The position numbers were made by a program, and so were the translations under genes. Below, piece by piece: positions 40,569 to 52,216 of a stretch of DNA of 64,000 nucleotides. The stretch covers positions 237,201 through 301,200 of the forward strand of contig JACTAT010000290.1 of NCBI GenBank assembly GCA_014526335.1, in the 5' to 3' direction. The notes below the pieces were generated by a model that did no database searches, was not told the DNA's origin, and saw only the letters and a list, made by a program, of their open reading frames with translations. The first letter of the stretch is position 1. Each line of letters opens with the position of its first letter. This DNA comes from Chrysaora quinquecirrha. Lineage: Eukaryota; Cnidaria; Scyphozoa; Semaeostomeae; Pelagiidae.

Positions 40569-43500
40569 AGGTCACCCCCGTGTTTTTTCTATTTACGAAC
40601 CCTCTGCATGTTGTTGTGTTCCCAACAACCAGCCTCTTGTTTCTTGCTCCTTGGGTGGGGTTAATGTCCACGCGTTAATTGACACAGGCTCAATGAAATC
40701 TTTTATAACCCAAGAGATTTTTCACCAGCTTAGGCCCAAACAAGACTTACAAGTGTCTCATCAGCGGTGCCTCAGCATCACTGGTCAGCCACTTCAGGTA
40801 AAAGGAACAGTGCAAGCTTCTCTGTCTTTTCCTAGGAGTGATTCTTTCTCATACCAAGGCACATTTCTAGTATCCGACTTGTTACAGCCATTACAATGCG
40901 TTCTTGGATGGGACTTCTTAACTGCTAATAATTTAAGTCTTTCTTATAAAGGGGATGGTTGTTATTTTCTTTCTGGGTTGCATGGGTCTACCTTCCTTAC
41001 ACCTGAGAGTCCCAAGGTAGATGGCCCCTCTCACTCCCAACCCCCTGAGCATGACTGTTCCTCCACAGAGCACACCTGTTTACTGGTCCAGTCCTCTTCC
41101 CGGGGCCCTGTTCCAATTACGTTGTCGACAAGCGTTCGCATTCCTGGTCGTACTGAAGTTTTAGTGCAGGCACAGTTGCCCAAGAGCTGTAAAGATCTGT
41201 TAGGAATGGTCACGCCAGTTCAAGATAGTGAAATGTCTAATAGTATCCTTGCTGCTTATTCAGTTAGTCAGGCAGTTGACAGGCACGTTCCAGTTCGTTT
41301 AATGAATACCGCAAGTTTTGACATTGAGCTACAAGCAGGTCAGACCATTAGTACTTTTTGCCCCCTCGTAGAGTCCCCAGTTACTCCTGTAGATAACTCA
41401 TGCTGTGTCAATGGTGTCACCACTGAAACTTCTAATTATGAGGAGATTCGGCAAGATCTAGAAAATGCTCTCAGCCCATCTTTACTCCAACATGAACGTG
41501 AAGCCTTGCTAGATACCTTGCTTGCTTACAGCGATGTTTTTGATAAGACCTTGGGCCATACTGACGTTATCACTCATAAGATAGAAACTGGAAATGCTTC
41601 ACCTATACGCCAATACCCAAGACGCCTGCCATATGCTTATAGAGAAGAAACTCGAACCCAGGTCTCTGACATGCTAAAGCAAGGAGTTATCCAGCCTAGC
41701 AATTCTGCTTGGGCCTCCCCTATCGTCTTGGTCAAGAAAAAGGATGGCTCCTTCCGTTTTTGCGTTGATTATCGCAAACTGAATGGGGTTACTCAAAAGG
41801 ATGCTCATCCCTTGCCTAGGGTGGATGATTTACTAGATGCACTTCAAGGGGCTTCCTTATTTAGTACACTAGACCTTAGGTCTGGCTATTGGCAAATAAG
41901 CATGGACCCCCAAGACAGGGAAAAGACTGCTTTCACTACCCCAGATGGCCTATGGGAATTTCTACGTATGCCTTTTGGGGTCTCTAATGGGTGTGCAACT
42001 TTTCAAAGAGCCATTGAAATAGTCCTGTCTGGTTTGACCTACGAAATGTGCCTTTGTTATTTTGATGATGTCATCATTCCCGCCACTTCACTTAAACAAC
42101 AATGTGACCGCCTGAACCTTGTCCTCGAACGATTTAGACAGCATAATCTGCGTGTGAAGGCATCTAAGTGTGTTTTTGGTGCAAAAAGCGTCAAGTACTT
42201 GGGCCATGTTGTTTCTGACAAGGGCATTCACACTGATACAGACAAACTCAAGGCTGTTGCTGCCCTCTCCGACCCCAAAAGTATTGATCAGGTCAGATCC
42301 TTCCTCGGACTTGTTGGTTATTATCGGAAATTTATCCCTAAGTTTGCCTCTTTAGCTGCCCCCCTAGTTCACCTAACTAAGAAAGGCAAAAAGTTCTTTT
42401 GGGGACCTGATCAACATGAGGCATTTCTTAAGCTTAAACATCTCCTGTGCAATGCCCCTGTTCTGGCCTACCCACAATTTGATAAGAAATTTATTTTGCA
42501 GACAGATGCCTCCGATTTAGGCTTGGGTGCTGTTCTTACGCAGCTTGATCATCATGGCGATGAACATGTTATCTCGTATGCTAGTCGCCCTTTGACAGAC
42601 CGTGAAAAAGGTTATTCTGCCACTGAAAAAGAAGCTTTGGCAGTTGTTTTCGCCACTGACCATTTTCGAGTCTATTTGTTAGGAAAGGACTTTACTTTAG
42701 TTACCGATCATAGTGCACTGCGATGGCTTCATTCTGTAGAGCCTAAAGGGCGGCTTGCCCGATGGGTCATGCAGCTGCAAGAATATTCTTTTGATGTCAA
42801 ACACAGGGCAGGGACAGCCAATGGTAATGCTGATGCACTATCCCGTTTACCCTCTGAGCCCCTTGTGAGCTGTGCCACTACCATGCTTCCAGGCACCAAT
42901 CTTTATACAGCCCAGGTTAATGACAACACCATCAGCAAGATAATTGAAATGAAGTCTTTAGACCTTCCCAAACCACCATTCTTTGCCTGGGAAAAAGACC
43001 CACTCCTAAAAACTTTCTGGTATATCTGGGACGATCTGTTCCTCCATAATGGGATGTTAGTTAAACGGCTAGGTACCTCTATCTCCAATTATGCCTTTGT
43101 CATTCCTAATGAGCTTATCACATCTGTTTTGAAGGGCATTCATTGTAGCCCATTTTCAGGTCACTTAGGCATCAAACGGACCCTCAAGCGTGCTCGGGAG
43201 CGGTTTTATTGGCCGAAAATGGCACTTCACATCACAGAATTTGTAAAAACATGTACAGTGTGTGCCCAAAGCAAACTAGCCCCACATCACAAGCAAGCAC
43301 CCTTGCAATCCATTGAAGTCAATGAGCCCTTTGTCTTTTGGGCCATGGATTATATGGGCCCAATGCCTGAAACTAGCCGTGGAAATAAACACTTACTTGT
43401 GGTCATGGATCACTTTACCAAATGGTGTGAGGTTTCCCAACTAGAGACCAAAAAGCTCAAACAGTTGCAGAGATATTGGTGTCCAAAATATTCAGTCGGT

Positions 43501-44333
43501 TTGGCCCTCCCACTGTCTTGCATTCGGATCAAGGCCGTAATTTTGAAAGTAATTTGATGCATGAGGTGTGTAGTCTCATGGGTATCCGCAAATCCCGTAC
43601 TACTGCCTACCATCCACAATGTGATGGGCTGGTTGAAAGGCAGAATCGGAAATTGCAGGACATGTTAGCAGCCTTTGTTTCCTCCCATAAGGATGACTGG
43701 GACTTGTGGGTTGACTTAGCGGTGTATGCCTACAACACTAGCTCTCATGAATCTACAGGGTTTAGTCCATATGAAATGGTCTTTGGTCGCATCGCTCGGA
43801 CACCCTTAGAAATAGATTTGGGAGTGCCTTTAAAGAATCCTCGTAGTCAGTCTGAGTATAGTGAGCCTATTAGAAAACATCTTGCAAGCATAAATGAAAG
43901 TGCTCAGAAAAATCTAGTCCAGGCTAGACAAACACAGAAATGTCAAGGCCTGTCTCCTAGTAATTGGACCCCACTCCCTGTTGGCCAGACAGTCTGGCTT
44001 CGCCGTCCCAAGGCATGGAAGTTTGGGATGAGGTGGATTGGTCCCTATAAGGTAATTGCTTGTCAAGGGGTCAACTACAAACTTCAGTCTAGGGAAGGGA
44101 AACAACTTGTTGTCCACCATAACAATGTTAAACCTTGCGCTGTTCCTTTTGACCTAGGAGAGCCCTTTTGTCCTGTCTGCGAAACGGGAGATTTGAGCCT
44201 GGTTTTGGAAAACTCAGGTGGTCAAGTTGCTGGGGGCCAACAGCATGTAGATCAGTTGCGCTTGAATCGCCCAGCCCATTTAAGGCAGACCATTAGGCCC
44301 CCTTTGAGATTTGGAGAATATGTGACTCACTGA
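40552..44333 (+). pseudogene. Gypsy pol: protease, RT, RNase H, integrase, one frameshift
   Basis: The first 1001 codons are open. The protease has DTGS at residues 44-47. RT has FCVDYRKLN and, at 503-506, catalytic YFDD. RNase H has Asp at about 652 in QTDASDLGLG. The integrase has the HHCC zinc-binding region from His 864 to CTVCAQ, and Asp 933 in MDYMG. A frame change at an A5 run (43450-43454) moves the reading to 43476-44333, where the remaining integrase residues (HSDQG, VERQNR) and a GPY/F module (RWIGPYKV) lie, with the TGA at 44331. No chromodomain is seen. With near-identical LTRs, both frameshifts must be recent or sequence errors. Confidence 0.88.
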
Positions 44334-44361
44334 ATGGGTGGCAGTCTAAGGGGGGAGGTGG

Positions 44362-44648
44362 TGTAATGATTGAGCTTTACATTGAATTGTAACAAAATAA
44401 TATTATGATTGTTATCATTGCTGTAATCTGTCTTGTGATTATTTGTATGATGTAATGTTCAGGTATAGGTATCATGTGCTTGCATGACCCTTGAACTGTC
44501 TCGTGACTTGAGGATGATTTGTAATACCTTATGTACTTTGAATTGTCTTAGAATACTTCAGTTGTTAATTATCAGAGTACTGTAACAGACGTACATGTTT
44601 TATTATCCTTCGTCTCTTTCTGCTGAACTGCGCCTAGCGTTCTTTACA
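44362..44648 (+). repeat. 3' LTR of the Gypsy element
   Basis: 287 bp, matching the 5' LTR with one substitution seen, followed by the CTTA target duplicate. Confidence 0.93.
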
Positions 44649-44849
44649 CTTATAATTATAGCCATAGATTTAGTTTCATTCATAATCATAATCATAATCA
44701 TAATCATAGCCCAGATTGACTTATATTACAGTTGGTTGGTTTCTAGTCTAAAAAACGACTAATTAAGACCAACTATTTACAATCTACGACAAAAAAATAC
44801 GATTAAAGTATAGAGAAAATTGATTAACATAGAATTACATTAAATTAAG

Positions 44850-47800
44850 TGCAAATGTGGCATGTGCAGCTATTGCCATCCCAACTTCTTATTTCTCTTT
44901 TGAATATCGCTAGAGAATTTGACAGTTTTAATTCATCGTTTAAGCCATTCCATAAAAGACTCCCTCGAAAACACAGGGAGTTAGTACCGTATCAGTGAGA
45001 ACGTGTTGAAGGGAGCTGACATAGTTCTTTGATACGAAGGTCATAGGGAACTTCCTTCTTCACAAAGAATTCTCACATGTACTCAGGATTGAGATGGTTT
45101 GTTGATTTATATATCTCAATCATAAGTTTTTGTAAGTTCTTTTTATGCATTGTTTTCGCTTCTCCCTTATTCAGAAGTTCCTCAAATGTGGATTCGTAAT
45201 CTTTAATAAGGTTCTCAGGGCACGCTTGTGGGTCCTATTGATTTCTGTGTTAGCTAATTTGCTACAGAATAGCCAGATTAGTGGGCAGTAAGTAAAATTT
45301 GACAAAACTACGGACTTCAAAAGTAACTTTGATTTTTGTTCCCCTAGGTACGGTCTTAATCTTCCAAATGCATGTATTTTTTGGTTGACCTTCTTACATA
45401 ATTCTTTGACATGTATTTCAAACTTGAGGGAGCTATCAATTTTAATTCCCAAAAGTTTCACATGATCGTTTGCTGGAATTAGTTGGCCTTTCATATTGAG
45501 GCAAAGTTTATTTTTGCCCTTTAAACCAAGAAACATTATTTGGAATTTAGATGGATTGGCACTCATGCCGTTTTCTGTGAACCAATGCATTACTTTCTCA
45601 AGATCACTCTCTAGTTTAATCATGACTGAGTCTAAAGATGTATCACACGCGTAAATTGTTGTATCATCTGCAAAGTTACACATCTCAGATTCGAGTTCCA
45701 TACAAAACAAGTCGTTTATAAAGATGTTAAAAGAAGTGGACCCAGAACAGATCCCTGTGGCACCTCGAATTGAGATGTACCCTGGGGAACTATAAGTGGA
45801 ACCTATTTTAACCCTTTGTATTCGGTTTGAGAGGTAACTATAAACTAGTTTCAGGGCGCTTCTTGTAAATCCATACGCCTCTAACTTTGCAATCAGTAAA
45901 TCGTGTGGGATACAGTCATAAGCTTTTGACAAATCTAATAGGATTGTTCCAACTATACCTGATACATCGAGACACTTCTTCCAAGTCTCAACTACTCGGA
46001 ATAAGGCATGCTGTGTGCTATATCCTTTTCGAAAGCCTGATAGTAGTGGTGATAATATTTCATAAAAAAAGGTGCTCATCTGTTCACTTATTACTTTTTC
46101 AAAAATTTTGGACATATTTGAAAGGATACTAATGGGTCTATAGTTTGCTTTTTGGCTTTTATCATCCTTTTTATGGATCGCACAGACCTCTGCCTCTTTT
46201 AGCTTTTCTGGGAAGAAACATTGATCTACGGTAGCATTTATGCAATTGACTAAATCAGGGCAAATCACCTCTTTAGCCACCTTTAAAATTTTTGTTGGTA
46301 TATTGCCACTACTTGATTTGCTAGGATCCAAAGCTTCTATTTTGTTCACGACATTAAGTAAATTAACCTTGTTAAATTCAAATTTATGGTCCATTTTGGC
46401 CTTACTTTTTATAGCGATGATGCTTTGGTGGTTTTTATATTTCATGGTAGCTATTTCTACCTTGTCGTCAAGACTCATATTTTCGCCACTGTCCTTAAAT
46501 GATGGGTCTAGTCCTAGGGAATCTGTAATATTAACAAAATGGGAGTTTAAGCATTCAGCAATCATCTTATCATCTGATATAATTGTGCCTTCTTCTATAA
46601 GCACAATTTTCTCCCCCATTGGGTTTCCATTTGAAAAAATTGGTTTTACTGCATTCCAAAATTTTTTGTCATTGTCAATATCGTTTGTGTCAACTGAATG
46701 ATAGAAGTCACGCTTCGCCCTTCTGTTCATTCTAACAATCAGATTTCTTTGTTGTTTATATTTCTGAAAATCGTCTTCTTTACCAGATTTGTTAGCTCTT
46801 TTTTTGAGTCTTGATCTTGTCATTATTGCCTTTCTTAGATCAGCTTTTACATGAGGCTTATTATTACCCCTAACTAACCTTTGTTTTAAGGGAGCGTGTT
46901 TCTGTAATACTTTCTCTGTGACCGAATTTAATACTTCGCAGTCTGTAGGAGCTACTTCTCCTAGTTTGGCATGTAAATCATTTTGGAATTCATCCACGCG
47001 AAAGTTTTATATTCCCGATATTTGATAACTTTAGGGGTAGTTTTACAAAGGTTGATTTTAGTATTGTATATATCAGATGATGATGATCACTGAATCCTGT
47101 TTCGAAAGACTGGCTTTTCATGAAAGATTGTTTTTTATTTGTAAGCATGAGATCAATACACCGTCCTCTAGTGCTCTTAAAACATGTTGGTCCTTTGTAA
47201 AGGTTATCTAATTGATAAGCGTCAATCAAGGTCTTCATTGCCTTATCACGTACTTCCATGTTAAAGTCGCCAATAATTAAGACATTTTCATGTGAGGACG
47301 TATACCGATCGACTATCCTGCACACGTTATCAATGAAGTAACCTGGGTCTTGGGCAGGGCTTTTGTATATAGGTAATAACAGCCATTTCTGTTTTCGAAT
47401 ATTTAGTTCAATGGGGATAGCCTGAATATCCTTAGCTATCTCAAAACCTTCTATTTTTTTACACAAAATATCCTCCTTTGCATACACTAGGAGTCCTCCA
47501 CTGTTACTACTAATTTCTAACCTGAATGGTGCTTTAAAACCAGACATTGTAAACTGATTGCTTAGAAATTATGCGTCTAATTTTGTCTCTGCAATAATTA
47601 ACATATCTAGCTTATCTCTTATAACCTGAGAAAAATTTTGAAATTTGTTCCTTATTGAATTGATGTTGATATACCCTACGATGATGTTTTTTGGGTGTTT
47701 TAGTCTTAGGGTTTTCATCTCTTCAAAGCAATCAGTATTTTCATCCATATTGTCTACTACATTTAGGTCATTTAAAGGCTCTATATAGCCCGTTTGTTGA

Positions 47801-47895
47801 TCATAATCGGTATTGGTACTCATATTGGTTACATTTAGGCCATTGAAGGGCTCTATATAGCCCATTAGTTGATCACAATCGATATTTGTATTCAT
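44850..47895 (-). pseudogene. LINE ORF2: endonuclease and reverse transcriptase, broken
   Basis: It starts at an ATG at 47895 just after a short ATTTAC repeat that separates it from ORF1. The N-terminal part has two or three copies of a DQ..GYIEP.N.LNV motif. The endonuclease has GYININSIRNKF and AETKLD, an in-frame TAA at about 47569, then LIIGDFNMEV and SDHHHLIYT. A frame change lies at about 46995. RT has NYRPISILSNMSKIFEKVIS, LLDLSKAYDCIPHDLL and catalytic FADD (about 45670). The GVPQGS-type block at about 45740-45775 is out of frame between two compensating shifts. Another shift near 45180 separates the C-terminal part. Confidence 0.85.
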
Positions 47896-47943
47896 ATTGT
47901 TTACATTTACATTTACATTTACATTTGGGATGGCAGACGGTGC

Positions 47944-49251
47944 TCAAATTCTATCTAAAAAGTTAACAAAGTTACGTGCAAGGGTAGAGTCACCTTTTCT
48001 ATTTAGATATAATTTACGTGCACTCAAGCAGGAATTGTCGATATTATTATTATCAATTATCAGGATACCTTGTTCTTTAGCTAGCTTCTCTAGGGATTTG
48101 TTTAGTTCATTTACTTTGTTACTCATACCTTCATGGTCTCTTCTTATCGTAAGTAACGACAGAGCGATGGTCGTGTGTGTGGATTCATTCTTTGCCTCAG
48201 AGATGATCTCTTTGATTGTTTCGATCGTGTCAATACCATCCTTTTTGGTTAAGTCATTCGTACCACAGTGTACCAGAACACAGTCAGGCTTCCTTCTCAA
48301 TATTGGTCTAATGTGGTCTTTAATATCTAGACTTGTCGCCCCACTGTGGGCTCGGATTTTCACATTATGTCTTTTTCTCAATCCTTGTTCACTTAAGCCA
48401 TTTAGAATAGAATCACCAATAATCACAACATTTTTTCGTTGATTCTGATTGATATCATCTTTTTTACTCTCCTTTTCTTTCTGTCCTTTGTTGTTTTTTG
48501 CCACTGCAGTTATTTCTTTGTCTTGTGTTCTTATTTGTTGATTTGAATCTTTGATCGCACCATTGTTTCGCTGTGAATCAGGATTTATTGGCGGTTCTTT
48601 CAGCCTATTGTTGTCGATATGCTTTGCCTCTTTTGTTGTCAGTTCTTTGCCTTGGTCAGCGTATTTTTCCCTGTCCCCCATGGGGGAAGGTTCTTTGTAA
48701 TGATCGGGTTTGTTTACGTACGGGCTAGGCCAACAAATTAATGCCTCAATTATGCGTTGCTTGTCATCAAGTTGCTTTTCTGAGGATATTATGCGCAGTT
48801 CAAGGCAACTTAGCAAGGGCTTCAGATGGGTATCATCTTTTTCAATTTTCCCGATTTTTTCTGCATGATTTCTGTTGTATACTTGCGCCTTTAGCGACAA
48901 GATTTCATCATGTGCGAAGCGTTTAAATTCTTGCAAGTCGTTATGGAGGTTGGTAAATTCCCTTCCATCTGTCAATGTTGTTTCTTCAGTTTGCGTTTCC
49001 ACCGACTTAACATTGTCTTGGATAATGATTTCTTGAGTTTTTATCCTGTATGAAATTTTATTGTTGCTTGGCGCTGTGTAGACGAATCCAGTCTTAATGG
49101 TGTGCTCCAGCGCTGATTCGGTTTTGGTTTGATCCCATTTATACTCTTTTTCGCAAAATCCTGTGATATATTCTAGGTACTGACCAATGTGTCGTTGCTT
49201 CAGGCTATCTAGAGTGTTAATTATCCTATTTATATGAGAATTCTCATCCAT
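47944..49251 (-). CDS. LINE ORF1: coiled coil and SGNH-hydrolase domain, open
   Basis: 435 codons, uninterrupted. The N-terminal helical region (MDENSHINRIINTLDSLKQR) leads to a charged coiled-coil-like stretch, then a Lys/Asn/Gln-rich hinge with many KE and NN. From about residue 270 the SGNH domain has VVIIGDSILNGL (GDS block), a Gly in HSGATS, and VHCGTNDL (GTND block). The usual C-terminal Asp-x-x-His pair is not obvious (SARKLYLNRKG stands where DGLHLN-like sequence is usual), so the esterase may be inactive. It probably acts as the RNA-binding partner of ORF2. Confidence 0.85.
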   Translation of the reverse strand: MDENSHINRIINTLDSLKQRHIGQYLEYITGFCEKEYKWDQTKTESALEHTIKTGFVYTAPSNNKISYRIKTQEIIIQDNVKSVETQTEETTLTDGREFTNLHNDLQEFKRFAHDEILSLKAQVYNRNHAEKIGKIEKDDTHLKPLLSCLELRIISSEKQLDDKQRIIEALICWPSPYVNKPDHYKEPSPMGDREKYADQGKELTTKEAKHIDNNRLKEPPINPDSQRNNGAIKDSNQQIRTQDKEITAVAKNNKGQKEKESKKDDINQNQRKNVVIIGDSILNGLSEQGLRKRHNVKIRAHSGATSLDIKDHIRPILRRKPDCVLVHCGTNDLTKKDGIDTIETIKEIISEAKNESTHTTIALSLLTIRRDHEGMSNKVNELNKSLEKLAKEQGILIIDNNNIDNSCLSARKLYLNRKGDSTLARNFVNFLDRI

Positions 49252-49260
49252 ATTCAGTGT

Positions 49261-50091
49261 AATAAATCAGAGTTTTTGCTTGCAGTAAAAACACGTCTTG
49301 CCTGTACGAGAGTGACCCGGTCATAAATAACGATTGTTGCAAAAAGAAAAAATGTTTGGCATCCGTTTTCAGATGATTCTGTTGATGATATCATACTTCA
49401 GCCCCATCATACTTCATCCCCCAACCTCCGTACTGAATATCCGCCAGGGCAATCATGGCGTGATCCCACCCGTACTGCATATTTGCCATTGAAAAAAAAG
49501 GATTTTAACAGATTTCCATTGAAACAACAGCAATCCCAGCCAAGAGCTAAGAGCCGCTGCTAAATCCTAGATCGGTTCTTCAAGCAGATATGATTAAAAA
49601 TGTGCATTTGAAAGCAACTATAATAAATCACTCAAGCCCGCTTAGCAACTATACTAGTCATGTATTTGATTTAACCCTTTTTTGCTCAGATAGTTTTATT
49701 GAAATCCAGGGGTGGCGTTTCACTCCACGAAATGGTATACGGTAAATGGCAGTTGGAATGAAAGGGTTTTTGACCGATATCTCTAAAAGCAACAGAAACC
49801 CCAGTCAAACTTGAACGAAAGTGTTTTGTTTAATAGCTACATGTACGCAAATCTACTGGTTCTAAGAAAACTTACTTACTTGCAAAACTCTAGTAAATCA
49901 CTCTCTCGAAAAGTTTTACTCTTTCAGGGACAACACCACTGTTTTGTAAACTTATCTCGAAAAGTGTGTTGAAACGTGCTTCGTTCTTTTTATGAAAATC
50001 GTGTATGCTTTCAGAAAGAGTGATTTGGCCCTAATGAGAAACGGAGTTTTTGCGAAATAATATCCCGCTAAAAATATCCTTGTCCACTTAC
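49261..50091. other. Gene-2 intron remainder of unit A
   Basis: No coding signal is supported between the LINE 5' end and the 54-nt exon at 50092. Confidence 0.4.
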
Positions 50092-50145
50092 CAAAAACTT
50101 CGAACGATCTTGATTGGCCCGCATTGGGTTCCAATTCACTTTGAT
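50092..50145 (-). CDS. Gene 2, 54-nt phase-1 exon (unit A, probable)
   Basis: After CTTTTTCAG it reads DQSELEPNAGQSRSFEVF and ends at TTTTG|GTAAGT. Same length and phase as the unit-1 exon at 21855-21908. Confidence 0.45.
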
Positions 50146-50263
50146 CTGAAAAAGAAGCATAATATTTAGGGCTAGAATCAACGAAGGTACAATGCTTTGA
50201 AGAATGGTGCAGGTATGATTTGTTATAAAAACGGGCCATGGCAAGAGAGACAAGGTGAAGATT

Positions 50264-50264
<1 letters not shown>

Positions 50265-50315
<51 letters not shown>
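50265..50315. repeat. (GA)n microsatellite
   Basis: About 45 bases of pure GA dinucleotide. It lies in the intron between the two candidate 5' exons of unit-A gene 2. A Ser/Leu frame through it is meaningless. Confidence 0.95.
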
Positions 50316-50319
<4 letters not shown>

Positions 50320-50392
50320 GGGTGGTTTTTGGGGGTGTACATTTATGAATTGTTCTTAAAGATGAAAATAGAGCATCAAGAACATAGCCTAC

Positions 50393-50533
50393 CTCTGACA
50401 TGTCTCTCCTTTTCCATTTTCGCTGTTGCTTCTTCTGTCTTCTTCTGTCTTTTGCTGAACTCAACTGTCCTCCAAAGCACTTCGATGCACATTTATACAA
50501 GATTTTGAGTTTCCAAACCGCCCGGTACGTCAT
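50393..50533 (-). CDS. Gene 2, probable first exon (unit A)
   Basis: An ATG at 50533 gives MTYRAVWKLKILYKCASKCF, then a basic run (KDRRRQKKQQRKWKRRDMSE) into a GAG|GTAGGC donor. The basic run parallels the Arg-rich exon of unit 1 (24831-24945). It could be a nuclear localisation signal. The link to the exons beyond the Gypsy/LINE block is by order and style only. Confidence 0.4.
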
Positions 50534-50545
50534 TCTCTTCAACAA

Positions 50546-51745
50546 TGTTAATTAGTGATGAAAGCAGTTGCTGTTTGATTGGACTATTGTCTGCCGGTCA
50601 TGTGCGCCAGCCTAGGAAGATGCGAATCTGCATGGTAGCTGTTTTGCCACGTTTTGTAAGTAGTGTTTTTCGTCTATTTTTATCTTGTTTACGAAACTAA
50701 ACTATTAACCCTTTTTCGTTACTTTTATTTACTATTCAAGACACCCACTAGAAATGTAGGAGATACTGTCAACAAACGAAAAATGGAGATCAACCCAGCG
50801 TGGGCTTCAGTTTCTAGGCCCCTGTCCGCCATATGCAAAATAATCAGGCCTTGTTTGCAACAAATCTTCGTATTTTTACCATTCTCAGTAAAAGAAACCT
50901 CTATCTGTGACCTGTTTATCTGCACTATATTGCAAGATTAGGCGGCATTATAGCTACCAGAGCTTATATCGAGAAGCTCCTTGCCACAAACCAGGGCAAA
51001 GCTACTTGAGAACAAACTTGGGCAAAGTTGGCGGGGCTTTGTCTGTCCTGCAGCTTACTATCACCTCGAGTACATTTAGTAGTACTCTGCCTATCAATGA
51101 AACAGGGGATGGGTTGCATGCTTGTATAATAAGGACCTTATACTTCCCTGCACTTTGCTAACGCTTTCGTTTTTAATATAAATGCCGAATTTCACTTCTT
51201 TCCCCCTTTTTGCACACCCCTAAACCCGCTAGACAAAGCTCTTCATGTCCCAGTCCTGAAATTCTATAAACTCTTCTATATGGATAAAGAAGTAAGGAAA
51301 CAACTCAGGAAGCTACTCTCATTTGTATTTTCAACATTTGAATAATTAAAATAATAGCCAGAAACTTTTATACTTAAGGGTCAATTGCTGGAAAATGTCC
51401 ATAAATTTTCAAGTTAAGAAACTTTTTCTATCCTCATTGTGCTCAAAGTTTTAAATGTACAACATAATGAATTCCATGCTCTGTTTATATTCTTATATAT
51501 ATATATTAATATATTTCTGTATATTCTGTGTTCTCAGTCTTCTTAGCCTACTATAAGGAATTTTTTCCTCCTCTTTCTCACTCTCCTATCAATGGGTTGT
51601 TTATCTTTCATGGGGTCCTGTCGCATCAATGCTCATTGTAATTGCACCCCTGTTGTTCTCTCCATTAGATTATCTTGTTTTCCCGAGTCATTTCGACTCT
51701 CCATCCTCCAAAGCCCAAATTATGAAACCTTGTTCTTCAGCCGAA
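50546..51745. other. Unit-A right flank, no supported gene
   Basis: AT-rich with a short TATATA tract at 51497-51512. The frame at 50663-50941 has no recognisable motif. Confidence 0.4.
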
Positions 51746-52113
51746 TTCAACAAACCTCACTACCCTAACTTAACCTTTCATTTCACCCTGTTTTTAATGT
51801 CTTTATAGCAGTTTTGCAAATAATCATTCATGAGACGTGCCAGGCAATACCCTAAGGCCCTCACCTGCAACCGTTTATTTTGCCACTCCGTGCTCATCTA
51901 AAACAAGTAAAACTCTAAACACCGATTTTCAACAAACTTTTCTAACCTGACTTAGCCTTGCATTTCACCCTGTTTTTAATGTCTTTATAGCAGTTTTGCA
52001 AATATACTCATCCATGCGACGTGCCAGGCAATACCCTAAGGCCCTCACCTGCAACCGTTTATTTTGCCACTCCGTGCTCATCTAAAACAAGTAAAAATTC
52101 TAAACACCGATTT
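51746..52113. repeat. Direct tandem duplication, 182-bp unit, two copies
   Basis: Blocks 51746-51927 and 51928-52113 share TTTTTAATGTCTTTATAGCA and GTGCCAGGCAATACCCTAAG with few differences. Confidence 0.85.
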
Positions 52114-52216
52114 TTAGGCCCTGAGCTTGCGGTTCCGTATTTTGTGGGACTTAAACAATTTTGCCATCCTTTTTTCAGCAATCGTCTGGGGCTGGTTTGG
52201 TCAGCGTCACCAGACT

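Larger units (their letters stand above)
39244..44648 (+). mobile_element. Ty3/Gypsy LTR retrotransposon, nearly full length and young
   Basis: The 5' LTR (39244-39530) and 3' LTR (44362-44648) are each 287 bp, begin TG, end CA and differ at one position seen (TTC/TTG near 39271 and 44389). The 4-bp target duplication CTTA is at 39240-39243 and 44649-44652. Directly after the 5' LTR is TTGGTGACAGAGG, the likely primer-binding site, and before the 3' LTR a purine tract (44348-44361). The order protease, RT, RNase H, integrase marks Ty3/Gypsy. No envelope gene is present. Confidence 0.95.
44660..49260 (-). mobile_element. CR1/L2-like LINE with SGNH ORF1, near full length
   Basis: Minus-strand LINE. 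Its 3' end is a run of four to five ATTATG hexamers (seen as CATAAT on the plus strand at 44678-44708), only about 30 bases from the Gypsy 3' LTR. ORF1 is intact and ORF2 broken. The 5' boundary is approximate, just beyond the ORF1 ATG at 49251. It differs from the LINE at 1-6 kb in both ORFs and tail motif, so it is a separate family. Confidence 0.85.
35541..50533 (-). pseudogene. Gene 2 of unit A, truncated and interrupted
   Basis: Exons in transcript order are probable 5' exons 50533-50393 and 50145-50092, then 38904-38710 (acidic), 38115-37291 (large conserved), 36981-36475 (YGIDF plus Q-rich linker), 36012-35792 and the remains of the last exon up to about 35770. The Gypsy and LINE insertions (39244-49260) lie in the intron between the 5' exons and the acidic exon. 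Defects seen are a frame change in the acidic exon, TAG codons at about 36746 and 36599 in the YGIDF/Q-rich exon, one G fewer at about 36955, and loss of the end of the last exon by the 1.9-kb deletion. Confidence 0.6.

Noticed and set aside
50068..50330. Frame with a long Ser/Leu run
   Set aside because: It translates the (GA)n microsatellite.
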